Source: Acinetobacter lwoffii
GTDB lineage: Bacteria; Pseudomonadota; Gammaproteobacteria; Pseudomonadales; Moraxellaceae
Length of the DNA: 64,000 nucleotides
Direction: 5' to 3'
Assembly (NCBI RefSeq): GCF_015602705.1
Contig: NZ_CP059081.1
Coordinates: forward strand, 2,117,702 to 2,181,701
A program made the position numbers and the translations under genes. A model generated the notes under the pieces. It saw only the letters and a program-made list of their open reading frames with translations, was not told the DNA's origin and searched no databases. This document shows positions 1 to 8,543 of the stretch, piece by piece. Position 1 is the first letter of the stretch. Each line of letters opens with the position of its first letter.

Positions 1-699
1 CAAGCCGTGATGATGCCTTATACCTATACCGCACAAATCAGTGTCGAAGATGCAGCGGCTCAAGCCAAAAACATGGGCGTGACTTTCGGTATTGCCGAAA
101 TCAATCCAGTGGTAAGCGGCTTTATGCAGGTGCTATTCCCATTCTTTGGCAACGCTCCAGTCGATGCCACCGAGGAAAACCTGCAAGCACGTTCACGTGG
201 CACCTTATTGATGGCCCTGTCTAACAAATTCGGTAATCTGGTGCTGGCAACCGGTAATAAATCTGAACTAGCTGTCGGTTATTGCACCTTGTATGGTGAC
301 ATGGTTGGTGGTTATGCGGTGCTGAAAGATGTGTATAAAACCATTGTGTTTGAACTGGCGAAATACCGTAATAGTATTTCAGAAACTCCAGTGATTCCAG
401 AACGTGTGATTACTCGTCCACCTTCAGCAGAATTGCGTCCGGATCAGGTCGATCAAGACTCTTTACCAGCCTATGATATTCTGGATGCGATCTTGTACTC
501 TTATATTGAAGAAGATATGAGTCAAGACGATATCATTGCCAAAGGTTTTGACGCTGAAGTCGTGAAGAAAGTGATTCGTCTGGTTGATATCAATGAGTAC
601 AAGCGCCGTCAAGGTGCCATTGGGCCACGTATCAGCTCACGTTCTTATGGCCGTGAGCGTCGTTATCCAATCGTCAATGGCTGGAAAGCAGGTAGCTAA
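1..699 (+). CDS. nadE: NAD+ synthase, C-terminal part (5' end outside window)
   Basis: Catalyses ATP-dependent amidation of nicotinic acid adenine dinucleotide to NAD+, the last step of NAD synthesis in the cytoplasm. The visible 232 codons hold the C-terminal synthetase domain: a block GNKSELAVGYCTLYGDM (about residues 82-98 of the visible part), followed by GGYAVLKDVYKT, is the conserved nucleotide-binding and ammonia-site segment of the family. The tail YKRRQGAIGPRIS is also typical. The reading frame is open to base 1, so this is the end of a longer gene. Whether an N-terminal nitrilase (glutamine amidase) domain precedes it cannot be seen, but proteobacterial homologues of this type usually have one. 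A strong terminator follows at 727-758. Confidence 0.93.
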   Translation, partial: QAVMMPYTYTAQISVEDAAAQAKNMGVTFGIAEINPVVSGFMQVLFPFFGNAPVDATEENLQARSRGTLLMALSNKFGNLVLATGNKSELAVGYCTLYGDMVGGYAVLKDVYKTIVFELAKYRNSISETPVIPERVITRPPSAELRPDQVDQDSLPAYDILDAILYSYIEEDMSQDDIIAKGFDAEVVKKVIRLVDINEYKRRQGAIGPRISSRSYGRERRYPIVNGWKAGS

Positions 700-726
700 A
701 TTCTGTTTTCAGTGATGTAAATCAGA

Positions 727-758
727 ATCGTCCAAGTGAATGCTTGGGCGATTTTTTT
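727..758 (+). terminator. Intrinsic terminator of nadE
   Basis: An 11-bp stem (AATCGTCCAAG with CTTGGGCGATT, one G-T pair, 6-base loop) runs into a T tract on the + strand, 28 bases after the nadE stop. Confidence 0.85.
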
Positions 759-886
759 TATGCGGCAGTAAAATGAAGAATAGCCCCAACATTAAGAAGG
801 AAAAATAATGTTTTGCGGAAACTGAAAAAAAATTAGTGGATGCTTCAAATATTTTTTTGTGGTTTGCAGTGCTTTTTAAAAGACAA

Positions 887-917
887 AAAAAGAGACCAAG
901 CTGAGAGCTTGGTCTTT
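887..917 (-). terminator. Terminator downstream of tRNA-Met
   Basis: A 10-bp perfect stem AGACCAAGCT / AGCTTGGTCT with loop GAG. On the minus strand it is followed by a T-rich run, and it lies just after the 3' end of the minus-strand tRNA gene. Confidence 0.75.
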
Positions 918-922
918 TAAAA

Positions 923-999
923 TGGTGGCTATGACGAGACTTGAACTTGTGACCCCCGCATTATGAGTGCGGTGCTCTAACCAACTGAGCTACATAGCC
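923..999 (-). tRNA. tRNA-Met (CAT), elongator type
   Basis: The minus strand folds as a 77-nt cloverleaf with encoded CCA. The acceptor stem is GGCTATG / CATAGCC, the D arm contains AGCTCAGTTGGTTAGAGC, the anticodon stem is CCGCA / TGCGG around loop CTCATAA (anticodon CAT), and the T loop is TTCAAGT. The body resembles E. coli elongator metT rather than initiator tRNA, since the first acceptor pair is G-C. A lysidine-modified tRNA-Ile(CAT) is the alternative but fits less well. Confidence 0.95.
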
Positions 1000-1174
1000 G
1001 TAAACTGTGTGCGCATTATCGTAATTTCAGCCTCTATCGTCAAGCATTTTAAAACACAAATGTTCAGTCTTTATGCAAATACGGAATAAACTTTTAAATT
1101 TTAAACAAAAAAGGGTTTTTTAGTATGTAATTCACGCATTCATAGCACCATTTAATTCTTCGAGGAATCATTAG

Positions 1175-1579
1175 ATGTATAAAATCAAAATATTTATTTT
1201 ACTCATTGGCCTTTCAAGTCTGAGTGCCTGCCAGACCATCTCGCCTATTTTCGTAGATTATAATGGCGTCAGACGTGATGTGGCACAGTGGATTAATCAG
1301 CAGCAACTGATGAGCATGCAGCAGAAAAGGTCTTTGGCACAACTCAGCAGAGCACAGCAGAAAATCGAGCGCTATCCGGAATATGAGCAGCCTCAACGAC
1401 TGGCGGTAACCTGGGAAAATCAGATTGCATTACATTGTGCGCGCTTGCATGTGACAGAACATAAAATCCAGCAGCTACAGCAAAAAATTTATGCAGGTGA
1501 AACTCAAACAATTTTAAATCGCTATGAACAGCTGTCACCGCAAATAAAATTAGACTCCACCTCTATTCGATGTGATTAA
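1175..1579 (+). CDS. Small predicted lipoprotein, function unknown
   Basis: 134 residues. The N terminus is a lipoprotein signal peptide: charged start MYKIK, a hydrophobic core, and lipobox LSAC with Cys19 as the lipidation site. The mature part is Gln-rich and probably helical (several QQ and QQK stretches around residues 40-70 and 98-108). It contains two cysteines (about 89 and 133) besides the lipidated one. A GAGGAA ribosome site lies upstream of the ATG. I recognise no domain. It is probably an outer- or inner-membrane-anchored periplasmic protein, with no operon partner on this strand nearby. Confidence 0.7.
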   Translation: MYKIKIFILLIGLSSLSACQTISPIFVDYNGVRRDVAQWINQQQLMSMQQKRSLAQLSRAQQKIERYPEYEQPQRLAVTWENQIALHCARLHVTEHKIQQLQQKIYAGETQTILNRYEQLSPQIKLDSTSIRCD

Positions 1580-1667
1580 CTGACATTTTGAATAAACTTA
1601 TTAATTACATATAAATGATTAACTTAGTCTAAATAAACAACTCGGTTCAATAGCTCTAAACAGGTGC

Positions 1668-1697
1668 TTGATTCTTTAATCTATTAGACATTATACC
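1668..1697 (+). promoter_or_regulatory. Possible sigma70 promoter of the universal stress gene
   Basis: TTGATT and TATACC are separated by 18 bases, about 125 bases before the start of the universal stress protein. Both boxes match only 4 of 6 consensus bases, so this is a weak call. Confidence 0.25.
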
Positions 1698-1822
1698 TAT
1701 GTATTTACTTGGTTTTATTTTTATACAATACAGGCTATGATCAAAGTATAAACAACTATTCGTACCCGGTTTAACGCGTCATAATTTTCTAATAACTCTA
1801 AATTCCCCTCAGGAGAATTCTA

Positions 1823-2263
1823 ATGCCTTTTGAACATATTTTAGTACCTGTTGACGGTTCAGAAACATCGTATGCTGCAGTGGATAAAGCTGTAGAAATT
1901 GCCAAAGCATTTAACAGTAAAGTCACAGTGGTTCAAGTGCTGGCACTGGACCCTTATATCGCTGCGGAATATATCTCTGCGGCACAAACCAATGACCTGA
2001 TTGAACGTGCCCGTACTTCCATCCTGAAAACGCTGGATGAAGCCAAAGCAAAATTCTCTGGTGCCGGTGTTGAAGTGGATACACAGCTCCTTGAGGGTCA
2101 GGTAATTTATAGCGAGATTGTCAAAGCAGCTAAAGATTTAAATTCTGACCTGATCGTGATTGGTTCCCATGGTCGCACGGGCTTCAAAAAGCTGTTCCTT
2201 GGCAGCGTAGCGCAAAGCATTCTCGGCCAAGCGGATATCCCAGTAATGGTGATTCGCAACTAA
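1823..2263 (+). CDS. Universal stress protein, UspA family
   Basis: 146 residues, a single Usp domain of normal length. The N terminus HILVPVDGSETSYAAVDKA and the C-terminal nucleotide-binding signature GSHGRTGFKKLFLGSVAQ (about residues 114-131) match the ATP-binding subclass (G-2x-G-9x-G-S/T pattern). Such proteins are small cytoplasmic dimers that accumulate under starvation, oxidative or respiratory stress. The start is well supported by AGGAGA seven bases upstream. It is monocistronic, with a terminator immediately downstream. Confidence 0.92.
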   Translation: MPFEHILVPVDGSETSYAAVDKAVEIAKAFNSKVTVVQVLALDPYIAAEYISAAQTNDLIERARTSILKTLDEAKAKFSGAGVEVDTQLLEGQVIYSEIVKAAKDLNSDLIVIGSHGRTGFKKLFLGSVAQSILGQADIPVMVIRN

Positions 2264-2272
2264 GTTATGTTT

Positions 2273-2309
2273 AAAATCCCCACTTTTCACCAAGTGGGGA
2301 TTTTTTTTA
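2273..2309 (+). terminator. Terminator of usp gene, possibly bidirectional
   Basis: The stem AATCCCCACTT / AAGTGGGGATT with a short loop runs into eight Ts on the + strand. It overlaps the stop codon of the convergent alkyltransferase-like gene and could also end that transcript. Confidence 0.85.
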
Positions 2310-2654
2310 TATCTTGACCAGACCATCCCATTGATAGCGTTTTAAATCCAAGCGATCACCTTTAAGAAAAATTCCTTCCTGCATGAGTTTTTGCTGCTGG
2401 ATATTCTGGCCATGTTCGTCCAGTTGCTTCACACTGATTTTCGCCTGGGCATTGATCACCCGATACCAAGGAATATCAGTGTCCGAATCTAGATGACTTA
2501 ATACCCGTCCGACCAATCGCGCATGTTTGGGTAAACCTGCCAGTCTAGCAATCTGTCCGTAGGTGGCGACTTTGGCATACGGAATCTGATTGACCACAGC
2601 CAAAATCATTTCTGCCATTTCCTGACTGGCTGAACTTGTCTGGGTCATTTTCAT
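2307..2654 (-). CDS. Alkyltransferase-like protein (ATL, MGMT homologue without the acceptor Cys)
   Basis: 115 residues forming only the C-terminal DNA-binding domain of O6-alkylguanine-DNA alkyltransferase. The usual active-site PCHRV is replaced by PWYRV (Trp63 where the alkyl-accepting Cys should be), while the helix-turn-helix arginine region (ARLVGRVL, residues 45-52) and the Asn hinge (VINA) are kept. Known ATL proteins bind O6-alkylguanine in DNA without repairing it and flag it for nucleotide excision repair. The same role is inferred here. The start could be the first or third codon (both ATG), since the upstream GAG suits the third slightly better. It converges on the stress gene. 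Confidence 0.88.
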   Translation of the reverse strand: MKMTQTSSASQEMAEMILAVVNQIPYAKVATYGQIARLAGLPKHARLVGRVLSHLDSDTDIPWYRVINAQAKISVKQLDEHGQNIQQQKLMQEGIFLKGDRLDLKRYQWDGLVKI

Positions 2655-2807
2655 CTCATTAATAGCTTATTTAAATCAAAAATCACAATCCACCCCCAGT
2701 AAAAAAGCTATAGGAGAGTGATTAAGCCTGATGAAATACGCTGATTCAAGCTCTCATCTCACTATAAAAACCAATCTAACAGTCTCTTGATCTTCTAAGT
2801 TTTATCT

Positions 2808-4307
2808 TTAGAAATTATCCGGATTTTCCAGTCTTTTTACTTCCTGAACTTTATCTGGATGATGCACCGTGGCAACGCCATCTGCATCTTTCTGATCAAT
2901 CAGAATTTCTGGCTGAAAGATAGTAATAGTCTCATTTCCTTTGGCATCTTCTCCAACAATATAGCGAAAACCCTTACGATTCATTTTATGACACATGCGT
3001 TGATACCAGCCTTTAAAGCCCTGCGTCTCTTCATTGGGATTATAATAAAACGCATTCATCACCGCAGGCAGGCCCAAGCCACATACCACACCGGACAATA
3101 GCACTACAATAAAGGTATAGCCCACCAGAATACTGCTATAGGCTTCCAGCTGAGGAACATTGGCGACCGCCAGAATTAAGGCCAAAGAAATCCCGCCCCG
3201 TACTCCGCCCCAAGACAGGATGGTCAAACTGCCGTTATAGCTTTTCTTGCTGACTTTTGGGAACATGGCAAAGGCCAGATAGTTGGCTGCAAAACGGGCC
3301 AGATGTAGAATCACAAAAGCCACCATTCCGCCCAGAACCAGACTGGTACTCAAGTCCAGAATAAACAATTCTAGACCAATCAGGGTAAACAGGAATGAAT
3401 TGATAATTCCCTCAACCGTATGCCAGAAATGATTAACGTCACCAATTTCAGCATCTGCCAGGATTTCTTTCCATTTATTGCCAACAATCAAACCACCAAT
3501 CACACAGGCAATTGGCGCGGAAGCATGTGCCAGCAAAGCCACCAGATAGGAACCACAAGCCAGCAAGGCCGTGGTCAAAATCAGAGATTCCATTTCATGC
3601 TTACCGCGCAAAATCCGCAAGATCGCAAAACCGAATCCGAGACCAATCAGCACCGCCACGACAATTTCATAAAGCAAGGTTTGCAGCACTGCCAGTACCG
3701 TAAAGTTTTCACCTTGCAGAACATTGAGCAAGGTCATAAATAAGGCAATACACATTGCATCATTAAACAGTGATTCGCCTTCAAGCTTGACAATCAAATG
3801 ATGCGGTGCGCGAACCGAACTCAATACGCCTTTGATGCCGATCGGATCTGTGGCGCCCAAGGCCGCCCCTAGCAAGAGCAAAACCAGCAGGTCAACATGT
3901 TTACCAATCAGGAACTGATAACCATACAACACCACACCAAAGAACACTGCACAGAACACCAAAGCCAGACCAGCCAAAATACTGATCGGCCGCCAGTGGT
4001 TACGCAAATCTGAGACCTTAAACTTCAGCGCAGATGAAGTCAGGATAAAACAGATCACACCATTGATCAGAAAATCATAGAAATCGACGTGACGAACAGC
4101 CTGCTCGATATTGTAAATATTGATGCTAAAGAATGGATTACCATGCAGTAAACTGGCGCCCCACTGCAAAATGAAAACAAAGATTGCAGAGACAATAGGG
4201 ACACCGATCGCTTGCGGAAAGCCTAAAACACGCTTATTAAACATCGTCGTAGCAATGGACAGGGCAAATACGACTGTGAGTAGCTGAAGAAAAAAGAAAT
4301 TTCCCAT
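2808..4307 (-). CDS. Na+(K+)/H+ antiporter, CPA1 (NhaP-like) family
   Basis: 499 residues with about 12 hydrophobic segments spread over residues 1-430 and a hydrophilic tail of about 65 residues. The transport core shows GATDPIGIKG (about residue 150) and LEGESLFNDA (about residue 175), the ion-binding TM5/TM6 motifs of CPA1 exchangers with Asp residues essential in the family, and the later GGVRGG motif. It exchanges cytoplasmic Na+ or K+ for H+ at the inner membrane. Which cation cannot be read from sequence. An AGGA ribosome site lies about 8 bases before the ATG. It is a single gene, with the next gene divergent. Confidence 0.9.
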   Translation of the reverse strand: MGNFFFLQLLTVVFALSIATTMFNKRVLGFPQAIGVPIVSAIFVFILQWGASLLHGNPFFSINIYNIEQAVRHVDFYDFLINGVICFILTSSALKFKVSDLRNHWRPISILAGLALVFCAVFFGVVLYGYQFLIGKHVDLLVLLLLGAALGATDPIGIKGVLSSVRAPHHLIVKLEGESLFNDAMCIALFMTLLNVLQGENFTVLAVLQTLLYEIVVAVLIGLGFGFAILRILRGKHEMESLILTTALLACGSYLVALLAHASAPIACVIGGLIVGNKWKEILADAEIGDVNHFWHTVEGIINSFLFTLIGLELFILDLSTSLVLGGMVAFVILHLARFAANYLAFAMFPKVSKKSYNGSLTILSWGGVRGGISLALILAVANVPQLEAYSSILVGYTFIVVLLSGVVCGLGLPAVMNAFYYNPNEETQGFKGWYQRMCHKMNRKGFRYIVGEDAKGNETITIFQPEILIDQKDADGVATVHHPDKVQEVKRLENPDNF

Positions 4308-4522
4308 TCGGTTTCCTAAAATCGGGCGATATGGAGCACTATGCGCCGAGAGGCGTTGTTAAAATAGAGATTTGAATAGAAAGGTATTCTGGCAAAACAA
4401 GTTTAGTCCGTTTTTTATCGAATTGAGTTAAGTTTCTTTTCAGTATTTTCGAATGATGATTTAACATACAGGGCAGCACTCGGCTTTTGCTTTCCCATCA
4501 TTCTATTTTGAATTTTTCTCCA

Positions 4523-5077
4523 ATGCATCAAACTGTCAAAACCATTTTTCGTCTCTGTTTTGCCAGCGTGATTTTTCTGATCACGTTGTCCTTATGTTTT
4601 ACCTGCTTTGCTAAAATTCAGGAAATTCTGCAAGCAGAACAGCATTATCAGCAAGCCACCAGCATTCCCTTACAAAGTTCAACCGGGGAGCAGTATGTAT
4701 TGGTGTCCAATAACCAGCGACCGGACAATGCCATTTTTATTCTGATTGCAGGAAATGGTTATGTGGCCAAAATCAATTGTGAGCATTACAGCGCTTTATG
4801 TAGCGATGAAGACAATCAATCGCATACCCGACAAATCCAGAGCGTTGACTTAATTAAAGCGGGAAATCTCTTCTATATTGAAAAAATCCAGTTCAGAGAT
4901 AGCCGGACTGGCAAAGCAACTGCTTTAGAATATAACAAACAAGATATTCAGCAGTTCTATCAAAATGACATGAGCAACCTCAAATATACGGTCTTTGCAA
5001 TTGCACTGTTTGCTTTGGCTGCATTATTCGTCAGTATCAAGATATTAAGAAATTTCCGGCGTTTTCTGCATAAATAA
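4523..5077 (+). CDS. Membrane-anchored protein of unknown function
   Basis: 184 residues from the chosen ATG. The frame continues 12 codons upstream to a TTG, but no ribosome site favours it. The N terminus has a hydrophobic stretch (residues about 8-30, possible uncleaved signal anchor). A soluble, probably periplasmic domain of about 110 residues follows, with two cysteines (INCEHYSALCSDED) that could form a disulfide. The protein ends in a second membrane helix near residues 150-172 with a basic tail (RNFRRFLHK). I recognise no family. It is monocistronic between divergent and convergent neighbours. Confidence 0.6.
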   Translation: MHQTVKTIFRLCFASVIFLITLSLCFTCFAKIQEILQAEQHYQQATSIPLQSSTGEQYVLVSNNQRPDNAIFILIAGNGYVAKINCEHYSALCSDEDNQSHTRQIQSVDLIKAGNLFYIEKIQFRDSRTGKATALEYNKQDIQQFYQNDMSNLKYTVFAIALFALAALFVSIKILRNFRRFLHK

Positions 5078-5103
5078 AAAAAGGAGCATCTGCTCCTTTT
5101 TTT
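5076..5103 (+). terminator. Bidirectional terminator between convergent genes
   Basis: The stem AAAAAAGGAGCA / TGCTCCTTTTTT has A and T runs on both sides. It lies between the unknown membrane protein (+) and the metallopeptidase gene (-). Confidence 0.8.
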
Positions 5104-5114
5104 ATCGAAGTCAT

Positions 5115-6020
5115 TTAAATATTTTGATTGAAGGTATCACAATTCGCAACCTGACCGGATTTCAAGCCGGTATTAAACCATTGTACCCGCTGCGCGCTGC
5201 TGCCATGAGTAAAGCTGTCCGGCACCACCTGTCCGCGAGCACGTTTCTGTAAATAGTCATCGCCAATTTTATGGGCGGCATCCATCGCTTCCTGCACATC
5301 ACCCTGTTCCAAAAATTGGGTACGTTCATGATTATGGTAAGCCCAGACACCGGCCAGACAGTCTGCCTGCAATTCCTGACGCACTGAAAGCTGATTACTT
5401 TGCACTTCGCTTGCTTGCTGACGTGCTTGCTGTACTTGAGAAGAAATACCTAAAATCGTCTGGATATGATGCCCCACTTCATGGGCCACGACATAGGCCA
5501 GCGCAAAATCCCCCGCCTGATCATTACGGGAAAGTTCGGTGGCATTCTGTTCTCCAGTAATGCCCATTTGAGTGCGCATATCTTTAAAGAATGCCGTATC
5601 GATATACACTTTCTGGTCTGTCGGGCAGTAGAAAGGCCCCATCGCCGCCTGAGCCGTACCACAACCAGAATTCACGATGCCGTTAAACAACACCAGTTTC
5701 GGTGGGACATACTGCTGATTTAACTGCTGCTGAAACACCTGATTCCAGGTATCTTCAGTATCTGCCAATACAGTTCCAACAAAATCAATCGACTCCTGCT
5801 GTTCTGGCGTGGGATTTTCCAGGCCACGTGTTTCTGCCGCACCCGATACCCCCTGAGTGACCTGCTTGGTGGTTTGATAAGCCTGTTGTGGATCGACACC
5901 GAAAAACTTCCAGGCCACAAAGGCCACAATCAATCCAACAATACTGATTCCGCCAGCTTTGGCACCACCACCGCGACGGTCTTCTACATTGCTACTGACA
6001 CGACGACCTTTCCAACGCAT
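5115..6020 (-). CDS. Predicted neutral zinc metallopeptidase, YpfJ family
   Basis: 301 residues. A basic N terminus is followed by a Gly-rich turn and one transmembrane helix (residues about 24-40), which anchors a large extracytoplasmic domain. The zinc motif HEVGHH (H180, E181, H184) is the gluzincin-type HExxH core, and ELQADCLAG (about 218-226) supplies the third ligand region of this family. Cys120 and Cys132 may form a disulfide. Length and motif order match YpfJ/KPN_02809-type proteins, whose substrate is unknown. It is separated by 48 bases from the upstream YedI-type gene on the same strand, so the two are probably one transcript. Confidence 0.9.
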   Translation of the reverse strand: MRWKGRRVSSNVEDRRGGGAKAGGISIVGLIVAFVAWKFFGVDPQQAYQTTKQVTQGVSGAAETRGLENPTPEQQESIDFVGTVLADTEDTWNQVFQQQLNQQYVPPKLVLFNGIVNSGCGTAQAAMGPFYCPTDQKVYIDTAFFKDMRTQMGITGEQNATELSRNDQAGDFALAYVVAHEVGHHIQTILGISSQVQQARQQASEVQSNQLSVRQELQADCLAGVWAYHNHERTQFLEQGDVQEAMDAAHKIGDDYLQKRARGQVVPDSFTHGSSAQRVQWFNTGLKSGQVANCDTFNQNI

Positions 6021-6068
6021 AGTCTTTTCCTTTTCTTAATCTGCTTAATATCCAGATATTTCCACACC

Positions 6069-6995
6069 TTAAGCTTTTGATGATTTAGGCCAGATTTTCT
6101 TAATCAGGCTGATGACCAGCATGACCAGCAGACCCGCTAAAATTCCTACAGCGAAATTAATCAAGGTCGGCGTAACAGCACCCACAATGTTGCCAATGCT
6201 GGGAATATCCTGCACATAAGCCACACTGTCTTCAGTAAAGTGATGAATAAAAGGAATAGCATGGTTAATAATTCCACCGCCCACCAGAAACATTGCAGCG
6301 GTTCCAACAATGGAGAGAATTTTCATCAGGACCGGAGCAAATGCCAACAAGCCACGTCCTATTTTTTGTTTAAAATCGGACTGCTGTTCAGTCAGATGCA
6401 GACCGATATCATCCAGCTTGACAATCAGCGCGACAAAACCATAAACACCAATGGTCATCACCACCGCGATCAGGCTTAGAACGGTCACTTTGGTCAGCAT
6501 CGAGGCTGCAGCGACTGTTCCCAAGGTAATCACAATAATTTCAGCAGACAAGATAAAGTCGGTGCGAATGGCGCCTTTCACTTTTTCATTCTCAAACTGG
6601 TGCAAATCCATTTCCGTATGGATTAATTGTTCACGCGCCTGTTCAGCATCTTTGGCCTTCGGTGCATGCAAGGTATGAATAATTTTTTCCACGCCTTCAT
6701 AACACAAAAACAAACCACCCAGCACCAACAAGGGATTAATCAGCCAGCCTGCAATAAAGCTGATTAATAATGCCAGCGGCACCAAAATCAGTTTATTGAC
6801 AAAAGAACCTTTGGCAACTTTCCAGACCACTGGCAATTCACGATCAGCCCTCACACCTGTCACTTGCTGCGCATTTAAAGCCAGATCATCACCGAGAACG
6901 CCTGCCGTTTTTTTTGCTGCCATTTTGCTCATGACAGCGACGTCATCCAGGACTGTAGCAATATCATCTAATAATAGTAATAAACTGCTCGCCAT
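6069..6995 (-). CDS. DUF808 family inner-membrane protein (YedI-like)
   Basis: 308 residues from the ATG at 6995, preceded by AAGGAT; the frame extends 21 codons further but without a ribosome site. The N-terminal block SSLLLLLDDIATVLDDVA and the following KKTAGVLGDDLALNAQQV are hallmarks of the YedI/DUF808 family. About six hydrophobic segments follow (near 77-100, 165-200, 235-265 and 275-300). Family members are inner-membrane proteins of unknown activity. The gene is upstream of the metallopeptidase and divergent from trpS. Confidence 0.88.
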   Translation of the reverse strand: MASSLLLLLDDIATVLDDVAVMSKMAAKKTAGVLGDDLALNAQQVTGVRADRELPVVWKVAKGSFVNKLILVPLALLISFIAGWLINPLLVLGGLFLCYEGVEKIIHTLHAPKAKDAEQAREQLIHTEMDLHQFENEKVKGAIRTDFILSAEIIVITLGTVAAASMLTKVTVLSLIAVVMTIGVYGFVALIVKLDDIGLHLTEQQSDFKQKIGRGLLAFAPVLMKILSIVGTAAMFLVGGGIINHAIPFIHHFTEDSVAYVQDIPSIGNIVGAVTPTLINFAVGILAGLLVMLVISLIKKIWPKSSKA

Positions 6996-7184
6996 ACTTA
7001 TTATCCTTATCCTCTTTCCATCTAGTTTAATCAAAATTCTTAAAAATATTGTATTCACTTGTTTAATTTATAAGATTTTTTTACGACAGCTTTTTTTCTG
7101 GCTGACAATCAAAAACAGAATGCCGTACAATGTTGCCATTCGTTAAAATACAGCTGTAGTACTGACTACCCTTTGGAATAGATA

Positions 7185-8198
7185 ATGAGTAATCAAGATA
7201 ATCGTCCAGTGATCTTGACGGGCGACCGTCCTACCGGACAACTCCACCTCGGCCACTTTGTGGGTTCACTACGCTCTCGTGTAGGTCTGCAAGATTCTCA
7301 CCATCAACACTTGTTACTCGCCGATGCTCAGGCATTGACAGATAATGCGGACAATTTTGAAAAAGTACGTCGTAACATTATTGAAGTGGCGACGGATTAT
7401 CTAGCTGTCGGTATTGATCCAACTAAAACCACAATTTGTGTTCAGTCATGCCTGCCAGCACTAAATGAACTAACCATGCTTTACCTCAATTTCGTGACGG
7501 TTTCACGTCTTGAGCGTAACCCAACCATTAAATCTGAAATCCAGATGCGTGGTTTTGAGCGTGATATTCCAGCCGGTTTCTTGTGCTACCCGGTGGCTCA
7601 AGCTGCTGACATTACAGCATTCAAAGCAACGGTTGTTCCTGTGGGTGAAGATCAGATTCCAATGATCGAACAGACCAATGAAATCGTGCGTCGTTTGAAC
7701 CGTCAAATTGGGCATGACCTGCTACCAGAATGTAAAGCATTGCTTTCCAATGTAGGCCGTTTACCTGGTTTTGATGGTAAAGCAAAAATGTCGAAATCTT
7801 TGGGCAATACTATTGTGCTGGATGCGACAGATAAAGATATCAAGAAAGCTGTCAATGCCATGTATACCGATCCAAATCATCTACGTATTGAAGATCCGGG
7901 TCAGGTCGAAGGCAACGTGGTATTCACTTATCTAGATGCTTTTGATCCAAATAAAGAAGAGCTGGAAGAACTCAAAGCCCATTATCGTCGTGGCGGTTTA
8001 GGCGATGGTACAGTGAAAAAACGTCTGGAAGGCATTTTAAAAGAGTTGATCGGCCCAATTCGTGAGCGTCGTATTGAACTGGCTAAAGATCCCGATTACA
8101 TCATGGATATCCTGAAAACCGGTACGGATAAATGTCGCGATATTACCCAGGCGACACTGGATGAAGTTAAATCTGGCCTCGGTGTATTCCATTTTTAA
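7185..8198 (+). CDS. trpS: Tryptophanyl-tRNA synthetase
   Basis: 337 residues, the usual length of a class I TrpRS. It charges tRNA-Trp with tryptophan in the cytoplasm, at the cost of ATP. The HIGH-type motif is HLGH (residues 21-24, within GDRPTGQLHLGH) and the KMSKS loop AKMSKSLGNT lies near residue 200. The motif GEDQIPMIEQTNEI (about 157) belongs to the tryptophan/ATP pocket. The start follows GGAATAG in the leader. It is monocistronic with a terminator 19 bases after the stop. Confidence 0.97.
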   Translation: MSNQDNRPVILTGDRPTGQLHLGHFVGSLRSRVGLQDSHHQHLLLADAQALTDNADNFEKVRRNIIEVATDYLAVGIDPTKTTICVQSCLPALNELTMLYLNFVTVSRLERNPTIKSEIQMRGFERDIPAGFLCYPVAQAADITAFKATVVPVGEDQIPMIEQTNEIVRRLNRQIGHDLLPECKALLSNVGRLPGFDGKAKMSKSLGNTIVLDATDKDIKKAVNAMYTDPNHLRIEDPGQVEGNVVFTYLDAFDPNKEELEELKAHYRRGGLGDGTVKKRLEGILKELIGPIRERRIELAKDPDYIMDILKTGTDKCRDITQATLDEVKSGLGVFHF

Positions 8199-8216
8199 TT
8201 AGAAAAAATTGCTCTT

Positions 8217-8246
8217 AAAAGCTCTTCTGATGAAGAGCTTTTTTGT
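8217..8246 (+). terminator. Terminator of trpS
   Basis: Stem AAGCTCTTC / GAAGAGCTT, loop TGAT, then a T run on the + strand. Confidence 0.88.
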
Positions 8247-8356
8247 TTAAGCTAAAATTGCGCAAAAATGATGCAAATATCCCCACATAATCTTCATAGT
8301 TTTAACCTTATTTAACATGTATTAACATGAATACTGATGAGTCATATGAGAATGCG

Positions 8357-8478
8357 TCCTATTATGGTCATATTCAGTAAGGAATCAGATTTAACTCTCT
8401 CCACAGTTAATTTTGAAATAGTTTGAAAAAACATTCCTTTTTCTACGCAATGACAACCCCAATCATTGCGTTTTTTTT
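8357..8478 (+). ncRNA. Candidate small RNA ending at an orphan terminator
   Basis: A 9-bp perfect stem ACGCAATGA / TCATTGCGT followed by eight Ts (8445-8478) is a textbook + strand terminator. It lies about 230 bases after the trpS terminator with no gene in between, so some other transcript should end here. A plausible promoter is TTAACA (8322-8327), 17 bases, TATGAG (8345-8350), which would give an RNA of about 120 nt. The only reading frame is 17 codons without a ribosome site. The rest of the 8.25-8.44 kb gap shows nothing else. Confidence 0.3.
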
Positions 8479-8500
8479 GCTTATAGTTTTTTAAAATGAT

Positions 8501-8528
8501 AAAAAAATCCTGCGTTTAAGCAGGATTT
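8501..8528 (-). terminator. Terminator of the wzi-like gene
   Basis: On the minus strand AAATCCTGC / GCAGGATTT with a 6-base loop runs into seven Ts, 16 bases past the stop of the wzi-like gene. Confidence 0.85.
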
Positions 8529-8543
8529 AATCATGGCTAAGAA

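Noticed and set aside
2859..3743. Open frames antisense to the antiporter gene
   Set aside because: Mirror frames of a clearly coding gene, with unlikely composition (His/Gln/Asn-rich) and no ribosome sites.
8327..8380. 17-codon open frame as a small protein
   Set aside because: No ribosome-binding site and no recognisable features; kept only as part of the small RNA candidate.
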